From Cepaea nemoralis (Eukaryota; Mollusca; Gastropoda; Stylommatophora; Helicidae): 64,000 nt of DNA. Below are positions 32,930 to 43,191 of the stretch, piece after piece. The first letter of the stretch is position 1. Every line of letters starts with the position of its first letter. Position numbers and translations under genes: made by a program. A model generated the notes under the pieces. The model made no database searches. It saw only the letters and a program-made list of their open reading frames with translations, and was not told the origin of the DNA. The DNA is taken from positions 62,001-126,000 of the forward strand of contig JACEFZ010005141.1 in NCBI GenBank assembly GCA_014155875.1. Reading direction: 5' to 3'.

Positions 32930-33840
32930 CATTGGGCTTGAGTAAACGGGCATTTTGTCAAAGGGTGCAAGAATCTGGAATTAAACCACCACGCAATAAC
33001 CCAACGGTAGGTAGAAAGATTATTGTAGACAGTTTTGACAAAGATGTCATAAGGCGAGCTATTATAAAAATGCTTTAAAAAGTCGCTTGATATACGACAG
33101 GATCAACTTCATTGCACCGGGTTCTATCCCATATGGTTCGGTCTCTTTCCACAGCGCGGAAAGCACCGCACAAAGCACAAACTCCGCAGCTCTAGCGACG
33201 ACCCACAGAAGTCTCCGAAAAATTTAACTCGTGAACTGGAATCGAACCCACGACTTTTGGAGCCCAAGTCAAAAGGCTTGACCACTTCGCCACAGAGACT
33301 CCTAAAATTATAAAAATTTTGGATTTTATATCCAGGATTATCCAGCATTATAAAAATGCTGGATGCCAAAGAAACAGTGACTGTAAGAAAACTTAGGGTT
33401 TGGTTCAGAAAGAACAATAACATAGAGCTATCCAAAACAACTTTGTGGAAAATTATATTATCTTCACTATTTGAAAGTACAAGGGAGGTAGAAATAATCT
33501 TTGCGAGCAACCGCATTTAGGAGCCATGAGAAGCAGATACCTACGTGAAATAAGGGAAATTCGCAAAGAAAATTATGGCATAGTGTGTTTGGATGAAATG
33601 TGGATCAATGCGCACCACACAAGTGATAAGGAATGGCAACCAGTGGATGGACAGATAAAGCGATATGTGCCCAGTAGTATAGGACAGCTTTTGGTCATGG
33701 CCCATGCTGGTAATACGCATAATGGCTTGCAACAGAATGCTGGGTTCGTGTTCGTATCAAAGCATACAGACAATAGGGATTATCATAATAAGATTAATGG
33801 TAATGTATTTAGAGATTGGCTCGAGAATACTATATAATAA
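32930..33840 (+). pseudogene. DDE transposase of the transposon, interrupted
   Basis: Pieces in order are a helix-turn-helix-like start ALGLSKRAFCQRVQESG (about 32936-32985) with KPPRNNPTVGRKI, interruption by SINE B (33072-33307), KETVTVRKLRVWFRKNN and LSKTTLWKIILSSLFES (about 33370-33480), then the catalytic part: NYGIVCLDEMWINAHHTSD (33570-33620, first catalytic D in the LDE-W motif), GQLLVMAHAGNTHNG and GFVFVSKHTDNRDYHNKING, FRDWLENTI, then a stop at 33836. The DNAPYH-type second Asp motif is missing, so the copy is inactive. It belongs to the DDE_3-type (Tc1/IS630-like) family that cuts and pastes at TA. Confidence 0.78.
33072..33307 (-). mobile_element. SINE family B copy, full length
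   Basis: Minus-strand copy flanked by the 11-bp duplication ATTATAAAAAT (33061-33071 and 33308-33318). It has the tRNA-like head with B-box GGTTCGATTCC (in the plus strand GGAATCGAACCC at 33239-33250), TTGACCACTTCGCCACAGAG for the A-box side, and an A-rich 3' end. It interrupts the transposase. Confidence 0.92.
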
Positions 33841-34219
33841 TATATGTCTGTCTGTCTGTCACGAAGACTCACAGCGGGTCTGTCACCCATGTGTACGTGT
33901 GAACAAACTACACAGACAGCTGAACAGATCCTTAAAAATGGAAACATGATGACTAAATTGCGGTATTATTTCTGGTCACTCCATACGCACATTAACGCAC
34001 AGCTATTTGGAAGCTTTCACGAGCTCAATATAAAAAGCTAAATGCATCCTAGTAACATGAATACTTGTGTACAATTATTAACCAACAGCTGAAGAAACAA
34101 GAAGGAAATGAAAAATAAGGTAAGAAATATATTCCTTCTACTTTCCTGTCAATTTACACATTATTTACCCCATACCTCTGTACATTCTCTGTCTTTACTA
34201 ATATTACACATTGCACCCC

Positions 34220-34441
34220 TCTCGGGAATCTCCGTGGTGAAGTGGTCAAGCCGTCTGACTCGGGCTTCGAGGGTTGTATGTTCGATTCCTTCATTTCACG
34301 AGTGCATTTTTTCGGAGACTCCAGAGGGTCGTCGCTGGAGATACGGAGTTCGTGCTTTGTGCCACGATTTCCGCCCTGCGGAAAGAGACTGAGCCATATG
34401 GGATAAAAACCCGGTGCAATGGTACTTTAAGCTACTTTTTT
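34220..34441 (+). mobile_element. SINE family B copy, full length
   Basis: Flanked by the 10-bp duplication ATTGCACCCC (34210-34219 and 34442-34451). Head CCGTGGTGAAGTGGTCAAGC and GTATGTTCGATTCC (B-box), body CTCCAGAGGGTCGTCGCTGG, GGAGTTCGTGCTTTGTGCCA and GGAAAGAGACTGAGCCATAT, T-rich 3' end. Confidence 0.93.
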
Positions 34442-34744
34442 ATTGCACCCCACTCCCATACGAACCTGGCTACGCCTTGTACTTATGTCTTTACCAGAAA
34501 TAACGTGGTTTACTGTAAGACTAGTTTGTTAGCGTGAATTCACTACATTTCCCCCAAAACATCAAAGAAATGTTGCCGCTTTCAATGATTTAAGTTGCTT
34601 TTGGACCTATCAAAGACATATTCGTTGGGTGGGGGTAAATATAAGACGACTGGAAAAATTTCATAACGATGCAACAGACAGTTTTCAAAATAATTGATCG
34701 TGAATGAAGGCATTATTTGTGGGACATACTATAGGACGTGTCCT

Positions 34745-34915
34745 GCATTCACCTTGGCTTAATAAAAGTAGACTCATTCTATGTAAAGGACTTAATAAAA
34801 GTTGACTCATTTTATACCAAAACTTCATTAAGAGTTGACTCATTATATACCAAAACCTCACTAAGAGTTGCCTCATTCTATATCAGTAAGTCACTAAGAG
34901 TTGGCCTCTTTTGAT
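34745..34915. repeat. small satellite array, same unit as 28305-31590
   Basis: About five diverged units of the AAGAGTTGACTCATT type just outside the right end of the transposon. Confidence 0.85.
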
Positions 34916-35790
34916 GAAAAAAAACCCCCCCAAAAACCAACAACAAACAAACCGAACACTGTCTACTTTACTGACTTCTTCAATCGCTGACATTCGATAC
35001 TAGATAATACTGTAAATGCGTCTGTGTAACGTGGGATGAATGCAAGTGAAGCAGGAGTAAAGCCCTTTTTGTGTGAGGATATGTCGTATCCTTTTTGGGG
35101 TAATTAGTCCATCATTAGTCATTTTCACACCGGTAATTTTCAGTCAGTGCTAAAATAGAACAGCGGTCACATAACGGGCAACGGTCGCGTCATGGTCGGC
35201 TAAATCAAGTGAGAACGTCAAACGGGTCTGAGCGAAACCCGGTGATCTAAGACTTTTCTTTTGTTTACCAAGGCATCCGAATCCTGAACTGTGCGAAGGA
35301 ACTAGTGGCTGCTTGTGAACGGGTGGACAAGAAGCAAACAGGAACGTGCGGTAGAACAAGACAAGGCTTAGATGATGTCATTTGTCATCCACTGCTTCAA
35401 CGTTTGTATTCCAGTCGACTGGATCGTATCTTGTCACTTGATCCAGCGTAATCAGGACGAAGAGTGAGACTGACTTTACGTAACGCTCATTCACTTAAAT
35501 CAAATTCGCAGACAGGTCACACGTTCTTCATCTCATTTCACTGTTAGGGCGGTTAGGACCAGGGTCAAATCACTGACAGTTGTAGCTGCGAACCTACGAT
35601 TGGACGGTTCGGGATACATGTTCATCTTCCACTCAATCAGAAGCAGCGTTGAATCTCGCCGATTAGGCAGCATTCTTTAGGATTCACAAGCTATGGCCTG
35701 CGGAAACTGCCTACGTCAACTGTGCTGACCAGCATACTTTGGCTACGGGATTTCCAGTTCATGATGTAGAAACAATTGAAATAGTCACCA
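34916..35790. other. no feature recognised
   Basis: No gene, RNA or repeat that I can support. Confidence 0.45.
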
Positions 35791-36339
35791 AGTCCCCCTT
35801 ACCTTTGTTATATAGAACATGCGCACACCCCCGGACCATCTAAATACAAGCAGAGCAGGAAGTTGAACACGTCTGATTGATGGAGAATTGAACCACTACG
35901 CAATCGAAATCGCTGCGTTAAATGAAACTCGCATGGCTGACGAGGGATATATCATAGAACATGGGGCTGACTTCACATTCTGCATGACGGTAAAGCTGCA
36001 GACAAGTGCCAGGAAGCTGTCATTAATTTAGCTATCAAATCAAACCTGGCGGGAAAGATTTAACCGCCTAGCGAAGGTAATTAATGACCGGTTGAAGACA
36101 ATGCAGCTTTTGCCTATGAGGAAAGAAACAAACACAATTGTCGGTGTCTATAGGCCTAACATGACCAACAACGTAGCCTGGAAGATCTTAAAGCAGCGAT
36201 CGCTACTGTATGGACATTCAACATGTTCAATGATGAACTGTGGGGAAGGAGATATGAACGCGATTCGTAATCTATAAAACCGCGTTCTAAACACAGCTGA
36301 GGGCGATTTGGAAGCAATCTTACGCTGGTTTTCATACAG

Positions 36340-36432
36340 TGCTATGAGCGTCGGTCATACGTAAACTTGCCTAATAAATCACTAACAGCCTAAATGCTGG
36401 GGTTGGCTACGACGTCCTGTAAAGGACATATA
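36340..36432 (+). mobile_element. SINE family A 3' fragment
   Basis: ACGTAAACTTGCCTAATAAA, CAGCCTAAATGCTGGGGTTG and GTCCTGTAAAGGACATA. No head. Confidence 0.7.
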
Positions 36433-36554
36433 ACTAGCCATCTATGGAAATGGATTAGGCAGTTGCAACAACAGGGTCACCTCATACTGAGATCATTTGC
36501 TGACCCCAAAACGCAACAGAACAATATCGATGGATCACCGTTCTAAACATTGGC

Positions 36555-37690
36555 ACCTGATTGAATATTGCATTGTGTGTAGAAGAGAGGGCAGCTGAAC
36601 CAGTAACTGGGGCTGTGCGTGGCGTAGACAGTTGAGCAGATCACACATTGTGTGTAGAAGAGAGGCCAGTTGTTCCAGTAACTGAGGCTGTGCGGGGCGT
36701 AGATAGTTGAGCAGATCACACATTGTGTGTAGAAGACAGGCCAGTTGTTCCAGTAACTGAGGCTGTGCGGGGCGTAGATAGTTGAGCAGATCACACATTG
36801 TGTGTAGAAGAGAGGGCAGCTGAACCAGTAATTGAGGCTGTGCGTGGCGTAGATAGTTGAGCAGATCACACATTGTGTGTAAAAGAGAGGCCAGTTGTTC
36901 CAGTAACTGAGGCTGTGCGTGGCGTAGACAGTTGAGCAGATCACACATTGTGTGTAGAAGAGAGGCCAGTTGTTCCAGTAACTGAGGTTGTGCGTGGCGT
37001 AGACAGTTGAGTAGATCACACATTGTGTGTAGAAGAGAGGCCAGTTGTTCCAGTAACTGAGGCTGTGCGTGGCGTAGACAGTTGAGCAGATCACACATTG
37101 TGTGTAGAAGAGAGGCCAGTTGTTCCAGTAACTGAGGCTGTGCGTGGCGTAGATAGTTGAGCAGATCACACATTGTGTGTAGAAGAGAGGGCAGTTGTTC
37201 CAGTAACTGAGGCTGTGCGTGGCGTAGACAGTTGAGCAGATCACACATTGTGTGTAGAAGAGAGGCCAGTTGTTCCAGTAACTGAGGCTGTGCGTGGCGT
37301 AGACAGTTGAGCAGATCACACATTGTGTATAGAAGAGAGGGCAGTTGTTCCAGTAACTGAGGCTGTGCGTGGCGTAGACAGTTGAGCAGATCACACATTG
37401 TGTGTAGAAGAGAGGCCAGTTGTTCCAGTAACTGAGGCTGTGCGTGGCGTAGACAGTTAAGCAGATCACACATTATGTGTAGAAGAGAGGCCAGTTGTTC
37501 CAGTAACTGAGGCTGTGCGTGGCGTAGACAGTTGAGCAGATCACACATTGTGTGTAGAAGAGAGGGCAATTGTTCCAGTAACTAAGGCTGGACATGGCTT
37601 AGACAGTTGAGCAGATTACACATTGTGTGTAGAAGAGAGGGCAGATGTTGAAGTAACTGAGGCTGGGCATGGCTTAGGAGCAGATCACAA
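36555..37690. repeat. 75-bp satellite, about 15 units
   Basis: Head-to-tail units with CACATTGTGTGTAGAAGAGA, GGCCAGTTGTTCCAGTAACT, GAGGCTGTGCGTGGCGTAGA and CAGTTGAGCAGAT. The unit is 25 codons long and free of stops in two minus-strand frames, so it reads as repeats of LLHTMCDLLNCLRHAQPQLL then EQLAS for more than 340 residues. No start codon context, splice site or flanking coding sequence supports expression. Units differ by a few substitutions, including alternation of GGCCAGTTGTTCC and GGGCAGCTGAACC. Confidence 0.93.
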
Positions 37691-37707
37691 AGTTGCACGA
37701 CCTCTTC

Positions 37708-37770
37708 AGGACATTACGGTCAACCCCATGTTGATATTCTATGCAATTTTAATTTCAGTAGTTTGCCTTC
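37708..37770 (-). mobile_element. SINE family A 3' fragment
   Basis: CAGGACATTACGGTCAACCC, TGATATTCTATGCAATTTTA and TCAGTAGTTTGCC. Opposite in orientation to the fragment at 36340-36432, so the satellite is bracketed by inverted SINE ends. Confidence 0.65.
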
Positions 37771-39639
37771 CTTATAGAGTAGTCATCTTCAAGTTTAACA
37801 TAAGGATGCTCTATTGCATCGATAAGAACCCAAAGTCCCAAAGTGAATCAACAGTGCTAAAGTGAAACAACAGTGCTAAAGATATTCTTGAAGACAAACT
37901 TGGCAGCTATTATAACTTGGAGGGACACTCTGATGTTAAGGTAAACTGGGCTGGGTTCTGGCAAATGTTATACTTCACCGCCTCTGACATACATGGTATT
38001 CTATCCCGCAAAAACTAGAAATGGTTCGATGAACACGCGGAGAGATACAGCTTCTGTTAGAAGAGAAGCGTCAGCTACAAGTCACATTTAAAAAAGGAGG
38101 CGTTTTCCAGAGCTGATCAAATCGCGTAATGAAGGCTCAGTGAATTATAGACCCGGGGTTTAGCAAGAAAGCTGACAACCTTTTGCAGATATGTACGATG
38201 ATAGAATTTGTTATACCGCATTTTCGAAAGTATAAGGTCCAAGTATAAGTTGCACAGTTTATCTATCCAGCGGAATTTGCAACATACTGAATAATGAGAC
38301 AGCAAAAATGCTGGATTGCTGGTCAATCTTCAGTAGTATTCTTAACAGATCTTTATAAATGACGGGGAGATAAGTCACCTATCCCGGTTAGTAAGAAATG
38401 AGAACCTTGCCTGCTGTCGGTCGGTCCCGCAAGCACATATTGATTCCCTCGCTAGATGAAAGGTTCCGGAATTGATTCAATTCCAGCCGAGGTTTACAAA
38501 GCTAGAGAACTCAGCGTGATTGAGAAACTGGTTAGGCTTTTCTGCGAAATGTGGAACCAGCGCAATCCACACGACTTCAATGGCTCGTCCACTACCCATC
38601 TCTAAAAGAATAATGGAAAGTGTATAAAAACCCGGGAGAGAAAGAGAATCTATTTACACTGTTGCAGGAAAGCTACTAGCTAGAAACCTCCTAAATAGAT
38701 TCACACGTCACTTAGAAGAGTGCCTACTTCCAGAGAGTCAATGCGGGTTTAGAAAAGGGCGAAGCACTACTGACATGATATTTGCAGAAAATTCAAAGTG
38801 ACAAGAGCGAAATGTGCATCTCTACACCACATCTGTTGATCTTACCGTAGCGTTTGACACGGTAAGTCATGAGGGCCTATGGGAGATTAATATCAAGTTG
38901 ATACCTGGAAAAGTGCCACCAATGTTCAGATAATTCCATGGTAGCTTGAGCTAAAGACCAGGCTAAGCATGCTGTCTTAGGCAATGTTGATGGACGCATT
39001 GAACGACATTCATGATGGCGTAAGTCTGCCGTCATGTACATGGCAAGTTCTTCAGTCTGAGGAGACCTGAGGCAAGAACTCAAGAGTACACTGAAACCAA
39101 ACGTCAATGTCTGTTTACTGATGACTTGCCATCTCAAAGTCTGAAATACAGTGTGGTCCTAACCTACTTGCAGCAGCTTTCAATAGCTACGTCTTTCTAT
39201 TGCTACCAGCTGGACTAAACGTACTCTATCAAGAGGCTCCATGAACCCAGTCAATGAGCTAAATGTCATTATTCATGTATAAGTAAGTTGGCATCACTCT
39301 CACTAAAGAAGTCTATATCGATGACAAAGTAAACAGCCGAAGCTTGTAACGCTTTTGGGAAACTGCGATTCAGGGTTTTGGACGAGAGGAATCAAGCTTG
39401 CTACCATTATCATCACCCAGTGCCTTGCCAGGTGGCGTGGGCGATCATGACTCTTCTCAAATTGCGATCTTTGACTTTGGATCGATTAGTTTGTTGACTC
39501 CCTTCCTTGCGATGACATAAAACTGTCAAGAATCTTCTGACCCTAGTCTTCCTCTATCTCTCTTTACGCAAATTTTTCCGGTTGTCAGAACATACTTTAG
39601 TGTTTTCTTTCTCATAACGTCTTAGGGAGTAACGTATAG

Positions 39640-39885
39640 GAGGCTTCATGGCGAAGTGGTCAAGCCGTTTGACTCGGGCTCCGAAGGTTGTGGGTTCGAT
39701 TCAGGGCCGCGTCCTTCGGTTCACGAGTGAAATTTTTCGAAGGCTCCTGTGGGTCGTCGCTAGAGCTACAGAGTTCGTGCTTTTGTGCGACGCTTCCCAC
39801 GCTGCGGAAAGAGACCAAGCCATATGGGATAAAACCCGGTGCTATGAAGTCAACCCTGTCGACTTTTAAGCGACTTTTTTTTTCT
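39640..39885 (+). mobile_element. SINE family B copy
   Basis: Head GGCTTCATGGCGAAGTGGTC, CGTTTGACTCGGGCTCCGAA, B-box GTGGGTTCGATTC, body GTGGGTCGTCGCTAGAGCTA, GGAAAGAGACCAAGCCATAT, end GACTTTTAAGCGAC plus T-run. A short TAACGT repeat (39632 and 39889 areas) may be its target duplication. Confidence 0.9.
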
Positions 39886-39979
39886 AATAACGTGGCCAAA
39901 AACAGATGACTACCTCCTTCTGGTGTTTGTGATAAGTTGTCCTTGCGACTCAGCTTCCCTTAAAACGTTTTGATTGCTC

Positions 39980-40170
39980 ATTCTGGCTGTCCAACTAATT
40001 TTCAACATTCTTCTATTACACCACATCTCTAAGGCTTCCAGGGATTATTTCGCCTGTTTACTAATTGTCCAGAATTCGCAGCCTATATTAAAACTGGTTC
40101 AATGTAACATGCAAAAACTCTTTTTCTAACTTGCAAGGACAGTGACTTACTGCACAAAACGTTCTTTATT
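39980..40170 (-). pseudogene. RTE-type LINE C-terminal fragment
   Basis: Minus-strand reading with a SFNIGCEFWTISKQAK block, SLEALEMWCNRRML and KISWTARMSNQNVL, the GCETWT...ALEMW..RRML.I.WT signature of RTE-type elements. Stops present. Confidence 0.6.
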
Positions 40171-40173
40171 AGA

Positions 40174-40384
40174 TACTAGCTGACCCGGCCAGGCTTCGCC
40201 CAGTCCTTGGTGGGGAGCATCTCATTTAATTCATATAAGTAGTCATATAAGTTCCCGTTCCCGTTACCGACTGTCTGTCTGTCTGTCTGTCTGACCCGGC
40301 CCGGCATCGCCCAGTCCTTGGTGGGGAGCATCTCATTTAATTCATATAAGTAGTCATATAAGTTCCCGTTCCCGTTACCGACTA

Positions 40385-40425
<41 letters not shown>

Positions 40426-40519
40426 CTGACCCGGCCCGGCTTCGCCCAGTCCTTGGTGGGGAGCATCTCATTTAATTCATATAAGTAGTCATATAAGTTC
40501 CCGTTCCCGTTACCGACTA

Positions 40520-40554
<35 letters not shown>

Positions 40555-40775
40555 GACCCGGCCCCCGGCATCGCCCAGCTCCTGGTGTGGAGCATCTCAT
40601 TTAATTCATATAAGTAGTCATATAAGCTCACGTTCCCGTTCCCGACTATCTATCTGTCTGTCTGTCTGTCTATCTATCTGTCTATCTGTCTGATCCGGCC
40701 CGGCTTCGCCCAGCCCCTGATGGGGAGCATCTCATTTAATTCATATGAGTAGTCATATAAGTTCCCGTTCCCGAC

Positions 40776-40825
<50 letters not shown>

Positions 40826-41117
40826 ATCATTTATTGGTTGCAGTTAGAACAACCTTAGATAAACGAAGACCAACTTACAAAAAGCATTAGAAAGAGCACT
40901 TGAAAGATCTTTACATCTTCCCCAACAATTAACTTGGGTAAATGGAGCAGCGGAAGCAGCAGCAGAAGAAGAAGAAGAAGGAGGAGTAGGAGCTGGGAGG
41001 AGGAAGAGGGAGGAGGAGGAGAAAGAGAAGAGGAGGATGGAGGAGGGAGAGGGAGGAGGGGGAGGAGAAGAGGAAGAGGGTAGGAGGTGGAGGAGGGGAG
41101 AGGAGGAGGAGGAGGAG
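40174..41117 (+). repeat. repeat E, left part of the copy split by the gypsy element
   Basis: Five head subunits (CTGACCCGGCC..GGCTTCGCCCAG, GCATCTCATTTAATTCATAT, (TCTG)n), then a short body and a (GGA)n tract (about 40965-41117) in which the retrotransposon inserted. The right part of the same copy continues at 50311. Confidence 0.85.
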
Positions 41118-43127
41118 TGTCGTGTCCTCCTTTAAAGTGTCGTCCCTGGAGTGAGGAGATCCGACACCCACATTATAATATTATTTTTTTTTCCCCCTCA
41201 ATATTCTGGAGAATCCACCAGCTTCCGTCCAACACACTCCATCAGCCTATGGACACCTTTTCCTATCACTCTCACACTGTCGTACTATGCCCCTTCTCAT
41301 ACTTCCCCAACGCAACATACTCAACAACTCTTGCTTCTAGAAATTAATAAAGATTAATTTATTAAAATAAAAGTGTAACGTGTATGAGACGTGTATGCGA
41401 AGAAAATGTGTGACGTGTTCTATAAAGTGTGTAGACTCTGTCTCTCAGACATCAACTCAGTCAGCTGATCACAGCAAAGATAGACCACAGCACGTTACGT
41501 CAGAACAAGTACGTCTCACCCGTTGCCGGAACCATCTTGCCGGATAATGCTTTGCCTCTGTAGACCTCTGGTAATCCAATTTCATGAACATCCGAAATAG
41601 ACACCGGTGGTATTAAGAGTTAATCAGGGACCGGTTGCACTCTACACAATGTCCGTTCCTAATGTTCCTAAACAAACTGCACAAGTCTTTTGCAGTGTGT
41701 ACACAGTCATTAATGTTAATTGTTACTGTACTGGATCCTCACTCGTGTCTATCTAGCCTCAAGTATAATGTCTTGTGTTCTATTACACGAGATTATATAA
41801 CACTAGGTAACTATTAGATTGTTCTCCGGTAGTTACTACTGTCTGATGCTGTATGGTGCATCTGTAATCATCACTATGTGTGGTGAATCAACGTCCTTTT
41901 AGCTTTTAGTTGCTTTCTGTATGCAACGTTATTGACTCTTGAACTGGTGTTCTTCAGAATGGGTTTTTTAAGTCTTTCCCAAAACTTGTTGAGTTTCCTT
42001 GGATCTGGTAGGGAACCTAGGATAGAAACAACACATCTGGTGATAGTACTAGTCACTGATCCTTTCGGCTGAGTGTAAGCCTATCACCTTGCTTAATGAT
42101 CTTTAGCTAACTAGACTTAGTCATAGAGCAGATTAGCTACCCACCTAGAGTCGAATCAGGCTATGACAAAGAAAAATATCAGCAAACAGAATGCGGAACC
42201 CCGCCCACCAGGGACACCTACGGGAGGATCCCAATTATCCTTCATTACTCAACTAGTAAAGCTTATCAACACTTCACTAATCTATTCTAGCTAACAGAGC
42301 CAAGTATCACTTCCCTAATCTAGCTAGTTTCCACTAACAGTGCTAATCATCACACTATAGTTTAACAAGGCTACTGCCTAAAGTAATTATAACGAATATA
42401 TTATAATAAGTTATACCTTAAATGGCACTACTGCAGTCCTATAAATCATATCTACATCTGCCATATAGGCACGTGTAAAATTAAGTCACTAATTAACACA
42501 CGGTAGATATTATTTCCACTAGGCGCTGCAGTGCCCTCACTCCGACTAGAGCATTATTCAAGTCCACCCTAGTTGATCCCAACTCGAGTTTATATGGCAA
42601 ACTACCCAAGTTGTCCACGTGACGTTATCCTTTTCGCCCCCACACAGGTGTTATTTGGACATATCAGCCATTTGCAAGAATCTATTTTCCTGGCTTTAGT
42701 CCTGTCAAAGTTGTCAGTAATTGTTAAGATTTTCAAAACAAGCCAGCAAGTTTATGTCTACTTCCAACAAAGAGTTGCAAATAACCCCGTCAACTTCTCG
42801 ATGTGCCGGAAACCAAGAATTGACAGATGCACTGTTTTCCTGTCTCTCGCTGCCAATTCCGGTTTGTCTCTGACTGTTGACAACTGTCAAGCTTCTGTTC
42901 AGTGGTGACAATCCCAGCAGCCATTTCCGTCTGATGTGTTTATGACTTGTCAAAGTGATATCTGATTCAGCGCACTCACTTCCTCCTCACTCACCACCAA
43001 ATGTGTATATGGGCTGACCTGATGTAACCTGTGCTGTTTTTCCAGTACGGCTGTTGTGGGCCTAGAAAATACACGCCCAGCAAACGTCGGTATATTTATC
43101 TGTTTAACTCATGGCAATCTCGCGACA
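41118..43127 (-). repeat. 3' LTR of the gypsy element
   Basis: 2010 bp. The plus-strand view starts TGTCGTGTCCTCCTTTAAAG and ends CTCATGGCAATCTCGCGACA. Same length as its partner. The only differences I found are in a T/C run near 41184-41197 and a C run near 41289. Such a length is long for a gypsy LTR. Small reading frames inside are not conserved features. Confidence 0.95.
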
Positions 43128-43145
43128 TAGGCCCCCTCTTAAGAG
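43128..43145 (-). promoter_or_regulatory. polypurine tract for plus-strand priming
   Basis: The minus strand reads CTCTTAAGAGGGGGCCTA directly before the LTR's first TGT. AAGAGGGGG is the purine run. Confidence 0.7.
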
Positions 43146-43191
43146 AGTAGTCCATCTCACTCTTCTCCACAATGAGTTAAATCCAGATGAT

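Larger units (their letters stand above)
32380..34731 (+). mobile_element. Tc1/mariner-type DNA transposon, degraded
   Basis: Ends TAGTATGTCC (32380) and GGACATACTA (34731) are inverted repeats, and TA dinucleotides flank both sides (32378-32379, 34732-34733). Subterminal blocks are shared with the derivative at 25564-26694. Inside are pieces of a DDE transposase (plus strand) and two SINE B insertions, each with its own target duplication. Confidence 0.8.
35800..39420 (+). pseudogene. LINE ORF2 relic, split by a satellite
   Basis: Decayed plus-strand ORF2. The endonuclease part includes DGKLQTSARKLSLI and ERLKTMQLLPMRKETNTIVG then VYRPNMTNNVA (36050-36180). A linker follows after the satellite (LGSYYNLEGHSDVKVNWAGF, NWFDEHAERYSF-like, about 37890-38060). 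RT motifs are SIPAEVYKARELSVIEKLVR (about 38475-38535), ESQCGFRKGRSTTDMIF-like (38730-38785), a LTVAFDTV-like catalytic A block (38845-38870) and weaker pieces to about 39400. Stops are frequent. The interruption at 36340-37770 consists of SINE A ends and a 75-bp satellite. Confidence 0.7.

Noticed and set aside
36535..37569. 344-residue repetitive Leu-rich protein
   Set aside because: It is the translation of a 75-bp satellite; a second frame is equally open and there are no start, splice or flanking coding signals.
41635..42953. Small reading frames present in both LTRs
   Set aside because: They are identical because the LTRs are identical; no start context, known domain or codon bias supports them.
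43128..43191. Possible envelope gene of the gypsy element
   Set aside because: Only about 64 bp lie between the RNase H stop and the LTR, enough for the polypurine tract but not for a gene.
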